A DNA stretch of 39,769 nucleotides, taken from positions 21,776 to 61,544 of the forward strand of contig NZ_JADMLH010000022.1 of the NCBI RefSeq assembly GCF_016464385.1, read 5' to 3'. Of this stretch, positions 29,665-38,579 are shown piece by piece; positions within the stretch are counted from its first letter, which is position 1; every line of letters begins with the position of its first letter. Below the pieces are notes generated by a model, which did not search any database, was not told the DNA's origin, and saw only the letters and a list, made by a program, of their open reading frames with translations. Origin of the DNA: Nucisporomicrobium flavum (lineage in GTDB: Bacteria; Actinomycetota; Actinomycetes; Mycobacteriales; Micromonosporaceae). A program made the translations under genes and the position numbers.

Positions 29665-31302
29665 TCAGCGGCGCCCGATGCCGCCGACGTGGAGGGCGTG
29701 GCCCAGGTCGTTGACGCGGGCGTCGCGGCCGAAGCGGGTGTCCAGCGGCGCCAGGCCGTACTGCTGCTCGATGGTGCGCAGGATCGACGTCGTGTCGTAC
29801 GGCGTGTGGTCGACGCCGGAGGAGCGCAGCGACCGGGAGATCAGCAGGGCCGGGATGCGGGTGCCGGGACCGTACTCGTCGGACGGTCCGGGCGTGGCGT
29901 GCCGGCCCTGACCGGGCGGGACGACGTGGTCCCACTGGCCGCCGAACTCGTCGTAGGTGACCACGATCAGCGTACGGGCGGCCTGCGGCCCGGCCATGAC
30001 GGCGTTGATCAGGTCCACGAGGTGCCGCTCGCCGTTGTCCGTGCTCGCGTAGCCCGGGTGCTCGTTCTCCGCACCGTACGGCTTGACGAAGCTGACCGCC
30101 GGCAGGCTGCCCCCGCGCGCGGCCGTGAAGAACGCCGTCTCGTCCTGGAGGTGGTCACGGGGGTGCTCGCCGGTGCGCGGGTCGACGTAGCCGGGCGCGT
30201 ACCGGGCGAAGTAGTTGAACGGCTGGTGGTGGTACTGGAACAGCGGGCCGGGGTGCCCGGCGGCCGCGTCGTTCCAGCCGCCGGCGTACCAGGCCCAGCT
30301 GACGTTGCGCTCGCTCAGCTCGTCGCCGATCGTCCGTCGGTAGTCCGGCGCGGCCGGGTCCACGTTGTTGACCAGCGGCAGCGTGTTGGCGCCGCCCGCG
30401 CTGGGCTGGCTGGCCGGCTGCACGGTGTTGACCGCGTAGTCGCCGCAGGCGAAGCCGGCGCGGCCCGGGCAGGCCTGGGTGAGCGGGCCGTCGTTCAGCG
30501 CCGGGTTGCTGCTGTGCAGCGGGTACGCCCGGACGCCGGTGTCCGCGGCGGCCGGGTTGGGGTTCGGGAAGCCCTCGGCGTCGACGACCGAGTGGGCGGT
30601 GGCGGGCGCGCCCCGCCACGGCGGCGCCTGCGCGGCCACCAGGAACTGGTGGTTGAGGAACGACCCGCCGAACGCGGCCTGGAAGAACCGGTCCGCCACG
30701 ACGTAGTGCGGCGCACCGGCGGCGTGCAGGTACTGGTAGATGGGCAGCTGGCGGGTGTCGTAGTAGCCCTGCGTCAGGCCGGTCGCGTCGCTGCCGGTGC
30801 TGTAGCGGTCCATCCGGCCACCGTCGAGCTGGTACTGCTCCTGGTAGAACCGGTGCACCAGGTCACGCGTGCAACCGCCGGGGGTGCCGCCCGGGCAGGT
30901 CAGGCTCTCCGGCGTGATGTAGTCGTTGATGGAGAACGGCCGGTTGGCGAAGTGACTGGCGTACGAGAACCCGTTGCTCGCCGTGTCGGTGCCACAGGTG
31001 GCGGGCAGCGGCGGCGACGCGAGGCTCGGGTCGTTCTGGTAGAGGCACCGGTACGGGGTGCCGTCCTGCCGGACCTGCGCGCTGCGGCGGGCGTACCCGG
31101 GCGCGCCCCGGCCGTCGACCCACTGGGCGCCGACCCGGCCCCAGCCCGCGTACAGGTTGTCGAAGCTGTGGTTCTCCTGGTAGATCACCACGAGGTTGGT
31201 GAAGGGGCCGAGCGGGCCGCGGCGATGGTGGGCCTGAGCGGGACCGACGGCCCCCGTGAGCATGAGGACCATCGCACCGAGCACCGCGCCGACCCGTCTC
31301 AT
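29665..31302 (-). CDS. Secreted phosphoesterase (phospholipase C/acid phosphatase AcpA family)
   Basis: 545 aa from ATG 31302 (GGGAG 6-8 nt upstream); a longer frame to 31380 overlaps the MFS gene. Signal peptide 1-24 ends GPAQA. The alkaline-phosphatase-like fold is marked by VVIYQENHSFDNLY (38-51, metal-binding Glu/Asn region with ENHSFDN) and the C-terminal TYDEFGGQWDHVVPP (about 449-463, D451, H459). Family members release phosphate or head groups from phospholipids or phosphomonoesters outside the cell. It follows the MFS gene by 22 bp. Whether the substrate is a phospholipid is not clear. Confidence 0.87.
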   Translation of the reverse strand: MRRVGAVLGAMVLMLTGAVGPAQAHHRRGPLGPFTNLVVIYQENHSFDNLYAGWGRVGAQWVDGRGAPGYARRSAQVRQDGTPYRCLYQNDPSLASPPLPATCGTDTASNGFSYASHFANRPFSINDYITPESLTCPGGTPGGCTRDLVHRFYQEQYQLDGGRMDRYSTGSDATGLTQGYYDTRQLPIYQYLHAAGAPHYVVADRFFQAAFGGSFLNHQFLVAAQAPPWRGAPATAHSVVDAEGFPNPNPAAADTGVRAYPLHSSNPALNDGPLTQACPGRAGFACGDYAVNTVQPASQPSAGGANTLPLVNNVDPAAPDYRRTIGDELSERNVSWAWYAGGWNDAAAGHPGPLFQYHHQPFNYFARYAPGYVDPRTGEHPRDHLQDETAFFTAARGGSLPAVSFVKPYGAENEHPGYASTDNGERHLVDLINAVMAGPQAARTLIVVTYDEFGGQWDHVVPPGQGRHATPGPSDEYGPGTRIPALLISRSLRSSGVDHTPYDTTSILRTIEQQYGLAPLDTRFGRDARVNDLGHALHVGGIGRR

Positions 31303-31324
31303 GTCCGCTCCCGTCGTCGTCGAC

Positions 31325-32596
31325 TCACCGAAACTTATCGTGGCTGCGGGGGCGGTCGGCGTTGTCGCTCGTGGCACCAACCGCCGATTGCCGCGAGCCG
31401 GGCGGCGCGGCCGGACGGGCCCGGCGGTCGAGCAGGGTGACGCCGGCGGTCACCAGGATCATCGCCGAGCCGATCACCAGCAGGGCCCGGGCGCCGAGAC
31501 CCGCGCCGGCGCCCGCGAGGGCCGTACCGGCCGACGCGGCGCCCACCTTGAGCGCTGCCATCGACACGAAGACCTGCGCCCGGGCCTGCGGCGGCGAGTA
31601 GCGGGCCCGGGACGCCAGGGTGGCGGTGAAGAACGGCGCGTTGAGGATCCCCACCAGCGCGAATCCGGCGAAGGCCAGCGGATAACCGGGCGCCGCCGCG
31701 CACAGCGCGAACCCGAGACCCACCACCGCAGCCGTACGGGTGACCAGCTTCTCGGGCTCCCCCAGCAGGGGCCGAGCGCTCACCGCGAGCGAGCCGAGCA
31801 GGTTGCCGAGGCCGAACGCCGCCGCCAGCAGCCCGGCCGTACCGGCGTCCACGTGCAGGTCGGGCCCGTAGGCGACGGCGATGACGGCGACCGCCCCACC
31901 CGGGACGGCGGCGACGACGGTCGTGTACATGACCCGGCGCAGCGGCCCGGTGGTCACGATCAGCCGCAGCGCCTGCCGTACGGAAAGAACCTCGTCCGGG
32001 GGCACGGTGTCGCCGCCCGCGGGCAGCGTCCGGATGAGAACGCCGCCGAGCACCGCCGCCGCGGCGAGGACCAGCATCGAAGTCCGCGCGCCGGCGACCG
32101 CCGCGAGGGCGGCCACCATGGCCGGACCAGCCGTGCCGCCCAGGCCGTAGCTGAGCGAGTCCAGTCCCTGCGCGCGACGCTGAGCGCGTTCCCCGTCGGG
32201 CGCCAGCGCGGCCAACCGGCTGCTCAGCCCGCCGGTCAGGAGCGGGCCGCACGCACCCGCCACGGCGGCGAGCACGGCGACCAGGGCGATCGGCGCCCGG
32301 CCCAGGCCGACGGACGCCGCCGCGATCAGGACGCCGTACGCCACGCACACCACGGCGATCAGCTGCCGGCCGTCACGCGCCCGGTCCAGCCGCCGCGCGA
32401 GCACGGGCCCGAGCAGGTGCGGCGCGGTCAGGCAGGTCACGAGCAGAGCACCGGCCAGCGACGGCCGCGGCACGTCCGGCGTGGTGGCGGCGAGCAGCAC
32501 GAATCCGACCGCCGCCCCGGCATCCGCACCGCGCGCCAGGGTGGCGCCGGCCACGTACCGCACCAGAGCCGTCCGCACGCCTCCCGTGCTACCCAC
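31325..32596 (-). CDS. MFS transporter
   Basis: 423 aa from GTG 32596 (AAAGG about 10 nt upstream); GTG 32578 with GGGAGG close by is an alternative. About 12 hydrophobic segments, a basic cytoplasmic loop RLDRARDGRQL between helices 2 and 3, and a hydrophilic mid-loop near residues 195-210. No substrate-specific motif is recognised; efflux or uptake of a small molecule is possible. It begins 12 bp after the GNAT stop, so it is likely the tail of the ABC/LLM operon. Confidence 0.85.
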   Translation of the reverse strand: MGSTGGVRTALVRYVAGATLARGADAGAAVGFVLLAATTPDVPRPSLAGALLVTCLTAPHLLGPVLARRLDRARDGRQLIAVVCVAYGVLIAAASVGLGRAPIALVAVLAAVAGACGPLLTGGLSSRLAALAPDGERAQRRAQGLDSLSYGLGGTAGPAMVAALAAVAGARTSMLVLAAAAVLGGVLIRTLPAGGDTVPPDEVLSVRQALRLIVTTGPLRRVMYTTVVAAVPGGAVAVIAVAYGPDLHVDAGTAGLLAAAFGLGNLLGSLAVSARPLLGEPEKLVTRTAAVVGLGFALCAAAPGYPLAFAGFALVGILNAPFFTATLASRARYSPPQARAQVFVSMAALKVGAASAGTALAGAGAGLGARALLVIGSAMILVTAGVTLLDRRARPAAPPGSRQSAVGATSDNADRPRSHDKFR

Positions 32597-32608
32597 CTGT
32601 GGACCTTT

Positions 32609-33301
32609 TCAGACGGCGCGGTAGCGGGCGAACGTCGTGCGGCAGCGCAGGCGGAAGCCGATCGCCTGGTAGAGCCGGATCGCCCCGGCGTTACCGGCCG
32701 AGGTGTGCAGGAACGGCGTCTCGCCACGGGCGCGGATGCCGGCGGCCACCGCCCGGACCAGCCGGGTCGCCAGGCCGCGGCCGCGGAACGCCGGGTCCGT
32801 GCAGACCGCGCTGATCTCCGTCCAGCCGGGCGGGTGCAGCCGCTCCCCCGCCATCGCGATCAGCCGGCCCTCGTGCCGTACGCCGAGGTAGGTGCCGAGC
32901 TCGACGGTGCGCGGCAGGAACGGGCCGGGCTGGGTCCGCGCGATCAGGTCCAGCATCTCGGGGACGTCGGCGTGGCCGAGCCGGACGGCCGCCGGGTCGG
33001 GCTCGGCGCGCAGCGACTCGTCCACGAACTGCACGCCGGCTATCTCGCCCGCCACTTCCCAGCCGGGGCAGGCAGCTGGCACCGGACCGGCCACGGCCAC
33101 CTCGGCGCCGGGGCCGGTGAGCTCGGCCAGGTCGGCCCATGCCGCAGGGTCGTGGGGGTCGGCGAGCGCGTGGAACGGCGCCACGGACGACGGGTAGCGG
33201 GCGGCCCGGCCGTACCGTTCGGCGAAGTGGGCGTGCGGCCCGGCCAGGGACTCCCACGCGGCATTGTCCAGGACGGACAGCCGGGCGTCGACGGCCGTCA
33301 T
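32609..33301 (-). CDS. GNAT N-acetyltransferase
   Basis: 230 aa from ATG 33301, overlapping the LLM stop (ATGA). The C-terminal half is a GNAT domain: VCTDPAFRGRGLATRLVRAV contains the acetyl-CoA pyrophosphate loop RGRGLA, and LYQAIGFR is the motif B end. The N-terminal about 100 residues (LSVLDNAAWESLAGPHAHFAE) are a less conserved cap seen in FR47-like actinobacterial proteins. Coupling to two flavin monooxygenases and an amino acid ABC transporter recalls the Bacillus yxe operon, where a GNAT acetylates the S-alkyl-cysteine before oxidation. That substrate is inferred. Confidence 0.88.
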   Translation of the reverse strand: MTAVDARLSVLDNAAWESLAGPHAHFAERYGRAARYPSSVAPFHALADPHDPAAWADLAELTGPGAEVAVAGPVPAACPGWEVAGEIAGVQFVDESLRAEPDPAAVRLGHADVPEMLDLIARTQPGPFLPRTVELGTYLGVRHEGRLIAMAGERLHPPGWTEISAVCTDPAFRGRGLATRLVRAVAAGIRARGETPFLHTSAGNAGAIRLYQAIGFRLRCRTTFARYRAV

Positions 33302-34668
33302 CGAGCGGCACCGGCCGCGGCCCGGGCCCGGCGCGGCGGCACGGCGAGGCCGAGGTGGTCGCGCAGCGTCGGGCCGGTGTACTCGGTGCGGAACACGCCG
33401 CGCTCCTGCAGCAGCGGGACCACCGCGTCGGCGAACTCGTCGAGGCCGTCCGGCGTCACGTGCGGCACCAGGATGAAGCCGTCCGCGGCGTCCCGCTGCA
33501 CGAGGTCGTTCAGCGTGGCCGCGACGGTCGCCGCCGAGCCGATGAAGGTCTGCCGCCCGGTCACCTCGATGATGAGCTCGCGGATGGAGAGCTTGCCGGC
33601 GGCCGCGCGCTCGCGCCACTCGCGGGCGACGGCGATCGGATCGCGGTGCATCCGTACGCTGGCCCGCCCCCGCGCGATGTGGTTCTCCGACACGTCGGGG
33701 TCGATCTCCGGCAGCGGCCCGTCGGGGTCGTACGCGCTCAGGTCGCGGTTCCACAGTTGTTCGAGGAACTTGATCGCGGTCTGCCCGCTGACCTGCTGCC
33801 GCCGGATGAGGTGCGCCTTCTCCCGCGCGTCGTCGTCGGTGTCGCCGAGCACGAAGGTTGCGGCGGGCAGCACGAGCAGGTCGTCGCGGTCGCGGCCGTA
33901 CGCGGCGAGCCGGCGCTTCACGTCGGCGAAGAATGCCTGCCCCTCCGCGAGCGTGCCGTGCCGGCTGAAGATCGCGTCCGCGGTGGCGGCGGCGAACTCC
34001 CGGCCCGCGTCGGAGTCCCCGGCCTGGAGGATGACCGGCCGGCCCTGCGGGCTGCGGGGGACGTTGAAGCGGCCGTGGATGTCGAAGTGGTCGTCGCGGT
34101 GGGCGAACTCGCCGGCCCGGCCGTCGGCGACGAACACGCCCCGTTCCTGGTCGGCCACCACGGCGTCCGCCGGCCAGGAGTCGAACAGTTCTCTGGCGGT
34201 GTCGAGGAACTGGGTGGCCCGGGCGTACCGGTCGGACTCGGCGAGGAAGCCTCCGCGCCGGAAGTTCTCCCCGGTGAAGGCGTCCCAGGAGGTGACGACG
34301 TTCCAGGCGGCGCGCCCGCCGGAGAGGTGGTCGAGGCTCGCGAACTGCCGGGCCACCTCGTACGGCTCGTTGAACGTGGAGTTGATCGTCCCCGCGAGTC
34401 CGAGGTGGTCGGTGACCGCGGCGAGTGCGGCCAGGACGGTGAACGTGTCGGGGCGGCCGACCACGTCCAGGTCGTAGATCTTCCCGCCCTGCTCGCGCAG
34501 CCGCAGCCCCTCGGCGAGGAAGAAGAAGTCGAACTTGGCGCGCTCGGCGGTGCGGGCGAGGCGCGCGAACGAGGCGAACTCGATGTGGCTGCCGGAGCGC
34601 GGATCGCTCCAGACGGTGGTGTTGTTGACGCCCGGGAAGTGCGCGGCGAGGTGGATCTGCTTAGGCAA
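33298..34668 (-). CDS. LLM-class FMN-dependent monooxygenase, NtaA/SnaA/DszA family (YxeK-like)
   Basis: 456 aa starting at TTG 34668, with AGGAG 6 nt upstream; it overlaps the previous stop by 8 bp. N-terminal IHLAAHFPGVNNTTVW is typical of NtaA-type enzymes. FDFFFLAEGLRLRE, TINSTFNEPYEVARQFASLDHLSGGRAAWNVVTS and GRPVILQAGDSDAGREFAA are the TIM-barrel flavin and phosphate-binding blocks. These enzymes use FMNH2 from a separate reductase to oxygenate chelators, sulfones or S-alkyl thioethers. No flavin reductase gene is in the window. The neighbours suggest a sulfur-containing amino acid derivative as substrate. Confidence 0.9.
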   Translation of the reverse strand: MPKQIHLAAHFPGVNNTTVWSDPRSGSHIEFASFARLARTAERAKFDFFFLAEGLRLREQGGKIYDLDVVGRPDTFTVLAALAAVTDHLGLAGTINSTFNEPYEVARQFASLDHLSGGRAAWNVVTSWDAFTGENFRRGGFLAESDRYARATQFLDTARELFDSWPADAVVADQERGVFVADGRAGEFAHRDDHFDIHGRFNVPRSPQGRPVILQAGDSDAGREFAAATADAIFSRHGTLAEGQAFFADVKRRLAAYGRDRDDLLVLPAATFVLGDTDDDAREKAHLIRRQQVSGQTAIKFLEQLWNRDLSAYDPDGPLPEIDPDVSENHIARGRASVRMHRDPIAVAREWRERAAAGKLSIRELIIEVTGRQTFIGSAATVAATLNDLVQRDAADGFILVPHVTPDGLDEFADAVVPLLQERGVFRTEYTGPTLRDHLGLAVPPRRARAAAGAAR

Positions 34669-35788
34669 CGCGGGCTCCTTCGGCGTAGCGGTTGGCGGGC
34701 CGGGGCAGGCCGAGCAGCCCGCGCAGCGTGGACGCCTCGTACTCGTGCCGGAAAACGCCGCGGGCCTGCAGTTCCGGGACCAACCCGCGGGTGATGGCCC
34801 GCAGGTCCTCCGGGATGCGGGCGGGGCGCAGCCGGAAGCCGGTCAGCCCGGCCGACTGCCAGTCCAGCAGCAGGTCGGCGAGCTGGGCCGGGGTGCCTGT
34901 GAAGACCGCCGCGTCCGAGGTGAAGGCCGCGCCGTCGAGGTCGTCGAGGCGCTGCCGGGCTTCGCGGGCGGCGGCCGGGGTGTGGTCGAGGAAGACCACC
35001 AGGTCACCGAAGATGTGCGGGACGGGCACCTCGCCGACGATGCGCCGGGCGTCGTCGGCGTCAAACGGCGTCACATAGACCAGGTCCGCTGAGGCGGCGG
35101 CGAACCGGTACGGGGTCTCCGCATGCGCGAGCGCGGTGACGACCGGCTGCCCCTGCGGCGGGCGCGGGGTGATCGACGGCCCCTTGACGCTGAACCAGCG
35201 GCTCGCGAAGTCGATGTAGTGCAGCTTGTCGCGGTCGATGAAGCGGCCGGTGGCGGCGTCGCGGATCTCGGCATCGTCCTCCCAGCTGTCCCAGAGCCGG
35301 CGTACCACCTCGACGAAGTCGGCCGCCTCGTCGAACAGGTCCTCGACACCGGTGATCTCCCGCCGGCCGAAGTGGGCGGCCTCGGCGGGGCGCCAGGAGA
35401 CCTGGGCCCGCCAGCCGGCCCGGCCGGTGCTGACGTAGTCGAGGGTGGCGATCGCCTTGGAGATGTGGAACGGCTCGGTGTGCGTGACCGTCGCCGTCGG
35501 GACCAGCCCGATGCCGCGGGTGGCCGGGGCGACCCGCGCGGCCACCAGCACCGCGTCGAGCCGGCCGCGGACCTGGTCGGTCCGCTCATCCGGACCGTCC
35601 GGCCGGCTGGACTGGGGGCCGAGCCCGTCCTCGATGGTGACGAAGTCGAGCTTTCCTGCCTCGGCCTCGCGGACCTGGTCGATCCAGTAGCGGGCGGTGA
35701 ACAGCTCGGCCGGGCGGGCGGCCGGCTCGCGCCACGCCGCCGGGTGCCAGCCGGCGCCCTCGAGGGCGACTGCCAGGTGCAGGGTCAT
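34661..35788 (-). CDS. LLM-class flavin-dependent oxidoreductase, second enzyme of the operon
   Basis: 375 aa, ATG 35788, two bases after the binding-protein stop, with GGGGAAG upstream. Luciferase-like TIM barrel: FVTIEDGLG, GIGLVPTATVTHTEPFHISKAIATLDYVSTGRAGWRAQVS and GQPVVTALAHAETPYRFAA. It is shorter than the partner and belongs to a different LLM branch, so the two probably act on different substrates or steps, not as a dimer of equals. Its last codons overlap the TTG start of the next LLM gene. Confidence 0.88.
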   Translation of the reverse strand: MTLHLAVALEGAGWHPAAWREPAARPAELFTARYWIDQVREAEAGKLDFVTIEDGLGPQSSRPDGPDERTDQVRGRLDAVLVAARVAPATRGIGLVPTATVTHTEPFHISKAIATLDYVSTGRAGWRAQVSWRPAEAAHFGRREITGVEDLFDEAADFVEVVRRLWDSWEDDAEIRDAATGRFIDRDKLHYIDFASRWFSVKGPSITPRPPQGQPVVTALAHAETPYRFAAASADLVYVTPFDADDARRIVGEVPVPHIFGDLVVFLDHTPAAAREARQRLDDLDGAAFTSDAAVFTGTPAQLADLLLDWQSAGLTGFRLRPARIPEDLRAITRGLVPELQARGVFRHEYEASTLRGLLGLPRPANRYAEGARVA

Positions 35789-35790
35789 GG

Positions 35791-36762
35791 TCACTTCCCC
35801 TCGATCGGCAGGCCGGGCGGGTTGACCTCCGCCTTCGGTACGGACTCCGAGCCGAGGTTCCACCGCTCGAGGATGCGGGCGTAGTCGCCGGAGCGGATGA
35901 GCTCGTCCACCGCGGCGGCGTACGCGTTCACCAGCCCGTTGCCCTTCTTCGTGGTCAGCGCGATCTTGCCCTGCAGGGTCGACCCGGCCCCGGAGTAGGT
36001 GCCGATGATCTCGGTCTGGCCCGCGACGGCGACGTGGTACGCGGCGGTCGGGTTCGGTGCGAGGTACGCGTCGATCTGCCCGGAGCCCAGCGCGAGGTAC
36101 GTCGCCTGGTTTGTCTGGTAGTACTTGACGTCCACCGCGGGCAGCCCGGCGGCGACCGCCTCCTTGCTCCACTCCAGCAGGATCTTCTCCTGGTTGGTAC
36201 CCGAGCCCACGGCGACCTTCTTCCCGGCGACGTCCTTGGGACCGGTGACCTTCCATCCGGCGCCCTTCTTCGCCTCGAACGCCAGCTCGTCCTTGCGGTA
36301 CGTGGCGAAGTCGTACTTCTGCTTGCGCTCCTCGGTGACCGTGATGTTGGAGGCGCCGAGGTCGTACTTGCCGCTGTCCAGCCCGATGAACAGGTTCTCC
36401 CACGAGGTGTTCTGCAGGTCCGGCTGCAGGCCGAGGACGCCCGCGACGGCCACGGCCACGTCAGGCTCGCTGCCGATCAAAGTCTTGTTGTCGGTCGCGG
36501 TGAAGGCCAGCGGCGGGAAACCGGAACCGGCCGCCCCCACGCCGATGACGAGCTTGCCGCGGCTGCGGACGGCGGCGGGCACCTGCGCGGCGATCGCGTC
36601 CACCTTGGCCGGCACGATCCGCTTCTGGTCCGCGGTGTCGTTGATCGTCACCGTCCCGGCCTGCACGGCCGCGGCCGCGGGTCTCGGCGCCTCGTCCGGG
36701 GCCGAGCAGGCGGTCAGCCCGGCGACGAGCCCGAGGGCGATCAACAGGTTTCTGCGACGCAT
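35791..36762 (-). CDS. Polar amino acid-type ABC transporter substrate-binding lipoprotein
   Basis: 323 aa, ATG 36762 with AAGGAG about 7 nt upstream. Lipobox GLTACS, anchored C19. A family 3 solute-binding fold follows: GKLVIGVGAAGSGFPPLAFTA, SEPDVAVAVAGVLGL, ASNITVTEERKQKYDFATY. Relatives bind glutamine, cystine or S-alkyl cysteines (YxeM, TcyJ/K). The ligand cannot be read, but the LLM and GNAT genes after it suggest an organosulfur amino acid. Confidence 0.9.
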   Translation of the reverse strand: MRRRNLLIALGLVAGLTACSAPDEAPRPAAAAVQAGTVTINDTADQKRIVPAKVDAIAAQVPAAVRSRGKLVIGVGAAGSGFPPLAFTATDNKTLIGSEPDVAVAVAGVLGLQPDLQNTSWENLFIGLDSGKYDLGASNITVTEERKQKYDFATYRKDELAFEAKKGAGWKVTGPKDVAGKKVAVGSGTNQEKILLEWSKEAVAAGLPAVDVKYYQTNQATYLALGSGQIDAYLAPNPTAAYHVAVAGQTEIIGTYSGAGSTLQGKIALTTKKGNGLVNAYAAAVDELIRSGDYARILERWNLGSESVPKAEVNPPGLPIEGK

Positions 36763-36775
36763 GGATGCTCCTTGC

Positions 36776-37543
36776 TCAGGCCAGGACCTTGGACAGGAAG
36801 GCCCGGGTACGGTCGTGCCGGGGGTGGTCGAGGACCTCGGCAGGCGGTCCCTGCTCGATGACGCGGCCCTCGTCGAGGAAGACGACGGTGTCGGCGAGCT
36901 CGCGGGCGAAGCCGATTTCGTGCGTGACGACGATCATGGTGGTGCCGGCCCTGGCCAGGTCCCGCATGACGTCGAGCACCTCGCCCACCAGCTCGGGGTC
37001 GAGCGCCGAGGTGGGCTCGTCGAAGAGGATCAGCTTGGGGTCGAGGGCGAGCGCCCGCGCGATGGCCACCCGCTGCTGCTGGCCGCCGGAGAGCTGCCGC
37101 GGGTAGGCGTCCACCTTGTCGGCGAGCCCCACGCGTGCGAGCAGCTCCCGGGCACGTCGGTGGGCTTCGGCGCGGGGGCGGCGGAGCGCGGAGATGGGCG
37201 CCTCGGCGATGTTCTCCACCGCGGTCAGGTGCGGGAAGAGGTTGAAGCTCTGGAACACGAACCCGATGCCCGTACGCTGCCGGAGCACCTGACGCTCGCC
37301 GAGCTCGTAGAGGTGGTTGCTGGCCCGGCGGCGGCCGATCAGCTCGCCGTCGACGCGTACACGTCCGCGCTCGGGCTTCTCCAGGTGGTTGATGCAGCGC
37401 AGCAGGGTCGACTTGCCGGAGCCGGACGGGCCGAGGACGACCGTGACGCTGCCGGCCGCCATGGTGAGGTCGATGTCGCGCAGGACCGCCAGCGGGCCGA
37501 ACGACTTGTGCAGGCCGCGGATCTCCACCATCGGGGTCGTCAC
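36776..37543 (-). CDS. Polar amino acid-type ABC transporter ATPase
   Basis: 255 aa from GTG 37543 in a GTGA overlap; ATG 37531 is an alternative. Walker A GPSGSGKST, Q-loop FQSFNLFPHLTAVEN, signature LSGGQQQRVAIARAL, Walker B LILFDEPTSALDPE and switch VTHE are all intact. Best match is the GlnQ/HisP/YxeO group. It energises the permease encoded just upstream. Confidence 0.95.
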   Translation of the reverse strand: MTTPMVEIRGLHKSFGPLAVLRDIDLTMAAGSVTVVLGPSGSGKSTLLRCINHLEKPERGRVRVDGELIGRRRASNHLYELGERQVLRQRTGIGFVFQSFNLFPHLTAVENIAEAPISALRRPRAEAHRRARELLARVGLADKVDAYPRQLSGGQQQRVAIARALALDPKLILFDEPTSALDPELVGEVLDVMRDLARAGTTMIVVTHEIGFARELADTVVFLDEGRVIEQGPPAEVLDHPRHDRTRAFLSKVLA

Positions 37544-38427
37544 CGGGCGTACCCGCGGGAGAAGCGGCGCTCGGTGTAGTGCTGCAGGACCGACAGGACG
37601 GCGGTGAGCACGACGTACCAGACCGTGGCCACGAGCAGCAGGGGCACGACCCGCCCGTTGCGGCCGTAGATGACCTGCACCTGGTAGAACAGCTCGCCGA
37701 TCGCCAGGACGTACACGACGGAGGTGCTCTTGAGGAGGTTGACCAGCTCGTTCGCGGCGTTCGGCAGGATCGCCCGCATGGCCTGCGGCAGCAGGATGCG
37801 CCGGAACTGGCGCAGCCGCGGGATGCCCAGCGCGGCGGCCGCCTCGCGCTGCCGCTGGTCGACCGAGAGGATCCCGGCCCGCACGATCTCCGCCGCGTAC
37901 GCCGACTCGTGCAGCGCCAGCCCGAGCAGCGCCGCCCCGAACGCGCTCACCAACTGGGAGGTGCCGACCGAGAAGAAGCCGGGCCCGAACGGCACGCCGA
38001 CCTGCAGCCGGTCGTACAGGTAGCCGAGGTTGGCCCAGAACAGCAGCTGGACGATCAGCGGGACCGACCGGAACACCCAGATGTACGCCCAGCTGACCGC
38101 CCGCAGCACCGGGTTGCCGGAGAGCCGCATCGGCGCCAGCACGATCCCGCCGAGGAAGCCGAGCACCGCGCCGGCGAAGGTGAGCTCGAGCGTGACGAGC
38201 AGCGCCTCCATCACGGACTTCTCGAAGAAGTACCCGGCGAAGGTGCCCCATTCCCAGCCCGGGTTGGTGGCCAGGCCGTGCAGGAACTGGGCGAGCAGGA
38301 CGAGCACCGCGGCGACGGCGATCCAGCGCCAGGGGTGGCGCGCCGGCACCACGACGAGCTCGTCCGGCAACGGTGGGGCGGTCGGTGGGTGGGCGCTCGT
38401 GCGCCGGGCCGAGGACAGGAGACTCAC
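37540..38427 (-). CDS. Polar amino acid-type ABC transporter permease
   Basis: 295 aa from GTG 38427, with GGAGGG about 7 nt upstream. A cytoplasmic N-terminus of about 33 residues is followed by five to six membrane helices. EAAAALGIPRLRQFRRILLPQAM is the EAA coupling loop of HisM/GlnP-type permeases. It is the first gene of the minus-strand operon running to at least 31325, so the CCTAT-rich region at 38499-38571 is its upstream control region. Confidence 0.92.
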   Translation of the reverse strand: MSLLSSARRTSAHPPTAPPLPDELVVVPARHPWRWIAVAAVLVLLAQFLHGLATNPGWEWGTFAGYFFEKSVMEALLVTLELTFAGAVLGFLGGIVLAPMRLSGNPVLRAVSWAYIWVFRSVPLIVQLLFWANLGYLYDRLQVGVPFGPGFFSVGTSQLVSAFGAALLGLALHESAYAAEIVRAGILSVDQRQREAAAALGIPRLRQFRRILLPQAMRAILPNAANELVNLLKSTSVVYVLAIGELFYQVQVIYGRNGRVVPLLLVATVWYVVLTAVLSVLQHYTERRFSRGYAR

Positions 38428-38498
38428 GGGGGTCCCTCCGGGCGGTGCTGCGGGGTGATGCCGACGACGCTAGGCCCGTGGTCGCAATGCCCTCAAGT

Positions 38499-38571
38499 CC
38501 TATCGCCTATGTATGTTTAACGGCTTTGTGAACGGCGCAATGTCTTGCCCTATTCCTATTGCAGCTATAGG
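38499..38571. repeat. Five CCTAT/ATAGG half-sites in the divergent ABC/LLM gap
   Basis: CCTAT occurs at 38499-38503, 38506-38510, 38549-38553 and 38555-38559, and its complement ATAGG at 38567-38571. They form two direct-repeat pairs (7- and 6-bp steps). The last CCTAT and ATAGG make the inverted repeat ATTCCTAT-N7-ATAGGAAT (38552-38574). This density of an AT-containing word is unusual here and suggests one regulator serving both divergent units. Confidence 0.6.
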
Positions 38572-38579
38572 AATGAGAG

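Noticed and set aside
31256..34477. Plus-strand open frame of 1073 codons antisense to the phosphoesterase, MFS, GNAT and LLM genes
   Set aside because: Composition is Arg/Gly/Ala-rich without motifs and it spans four recognisable minus-strand genes. It is a high-GC shadow frame.
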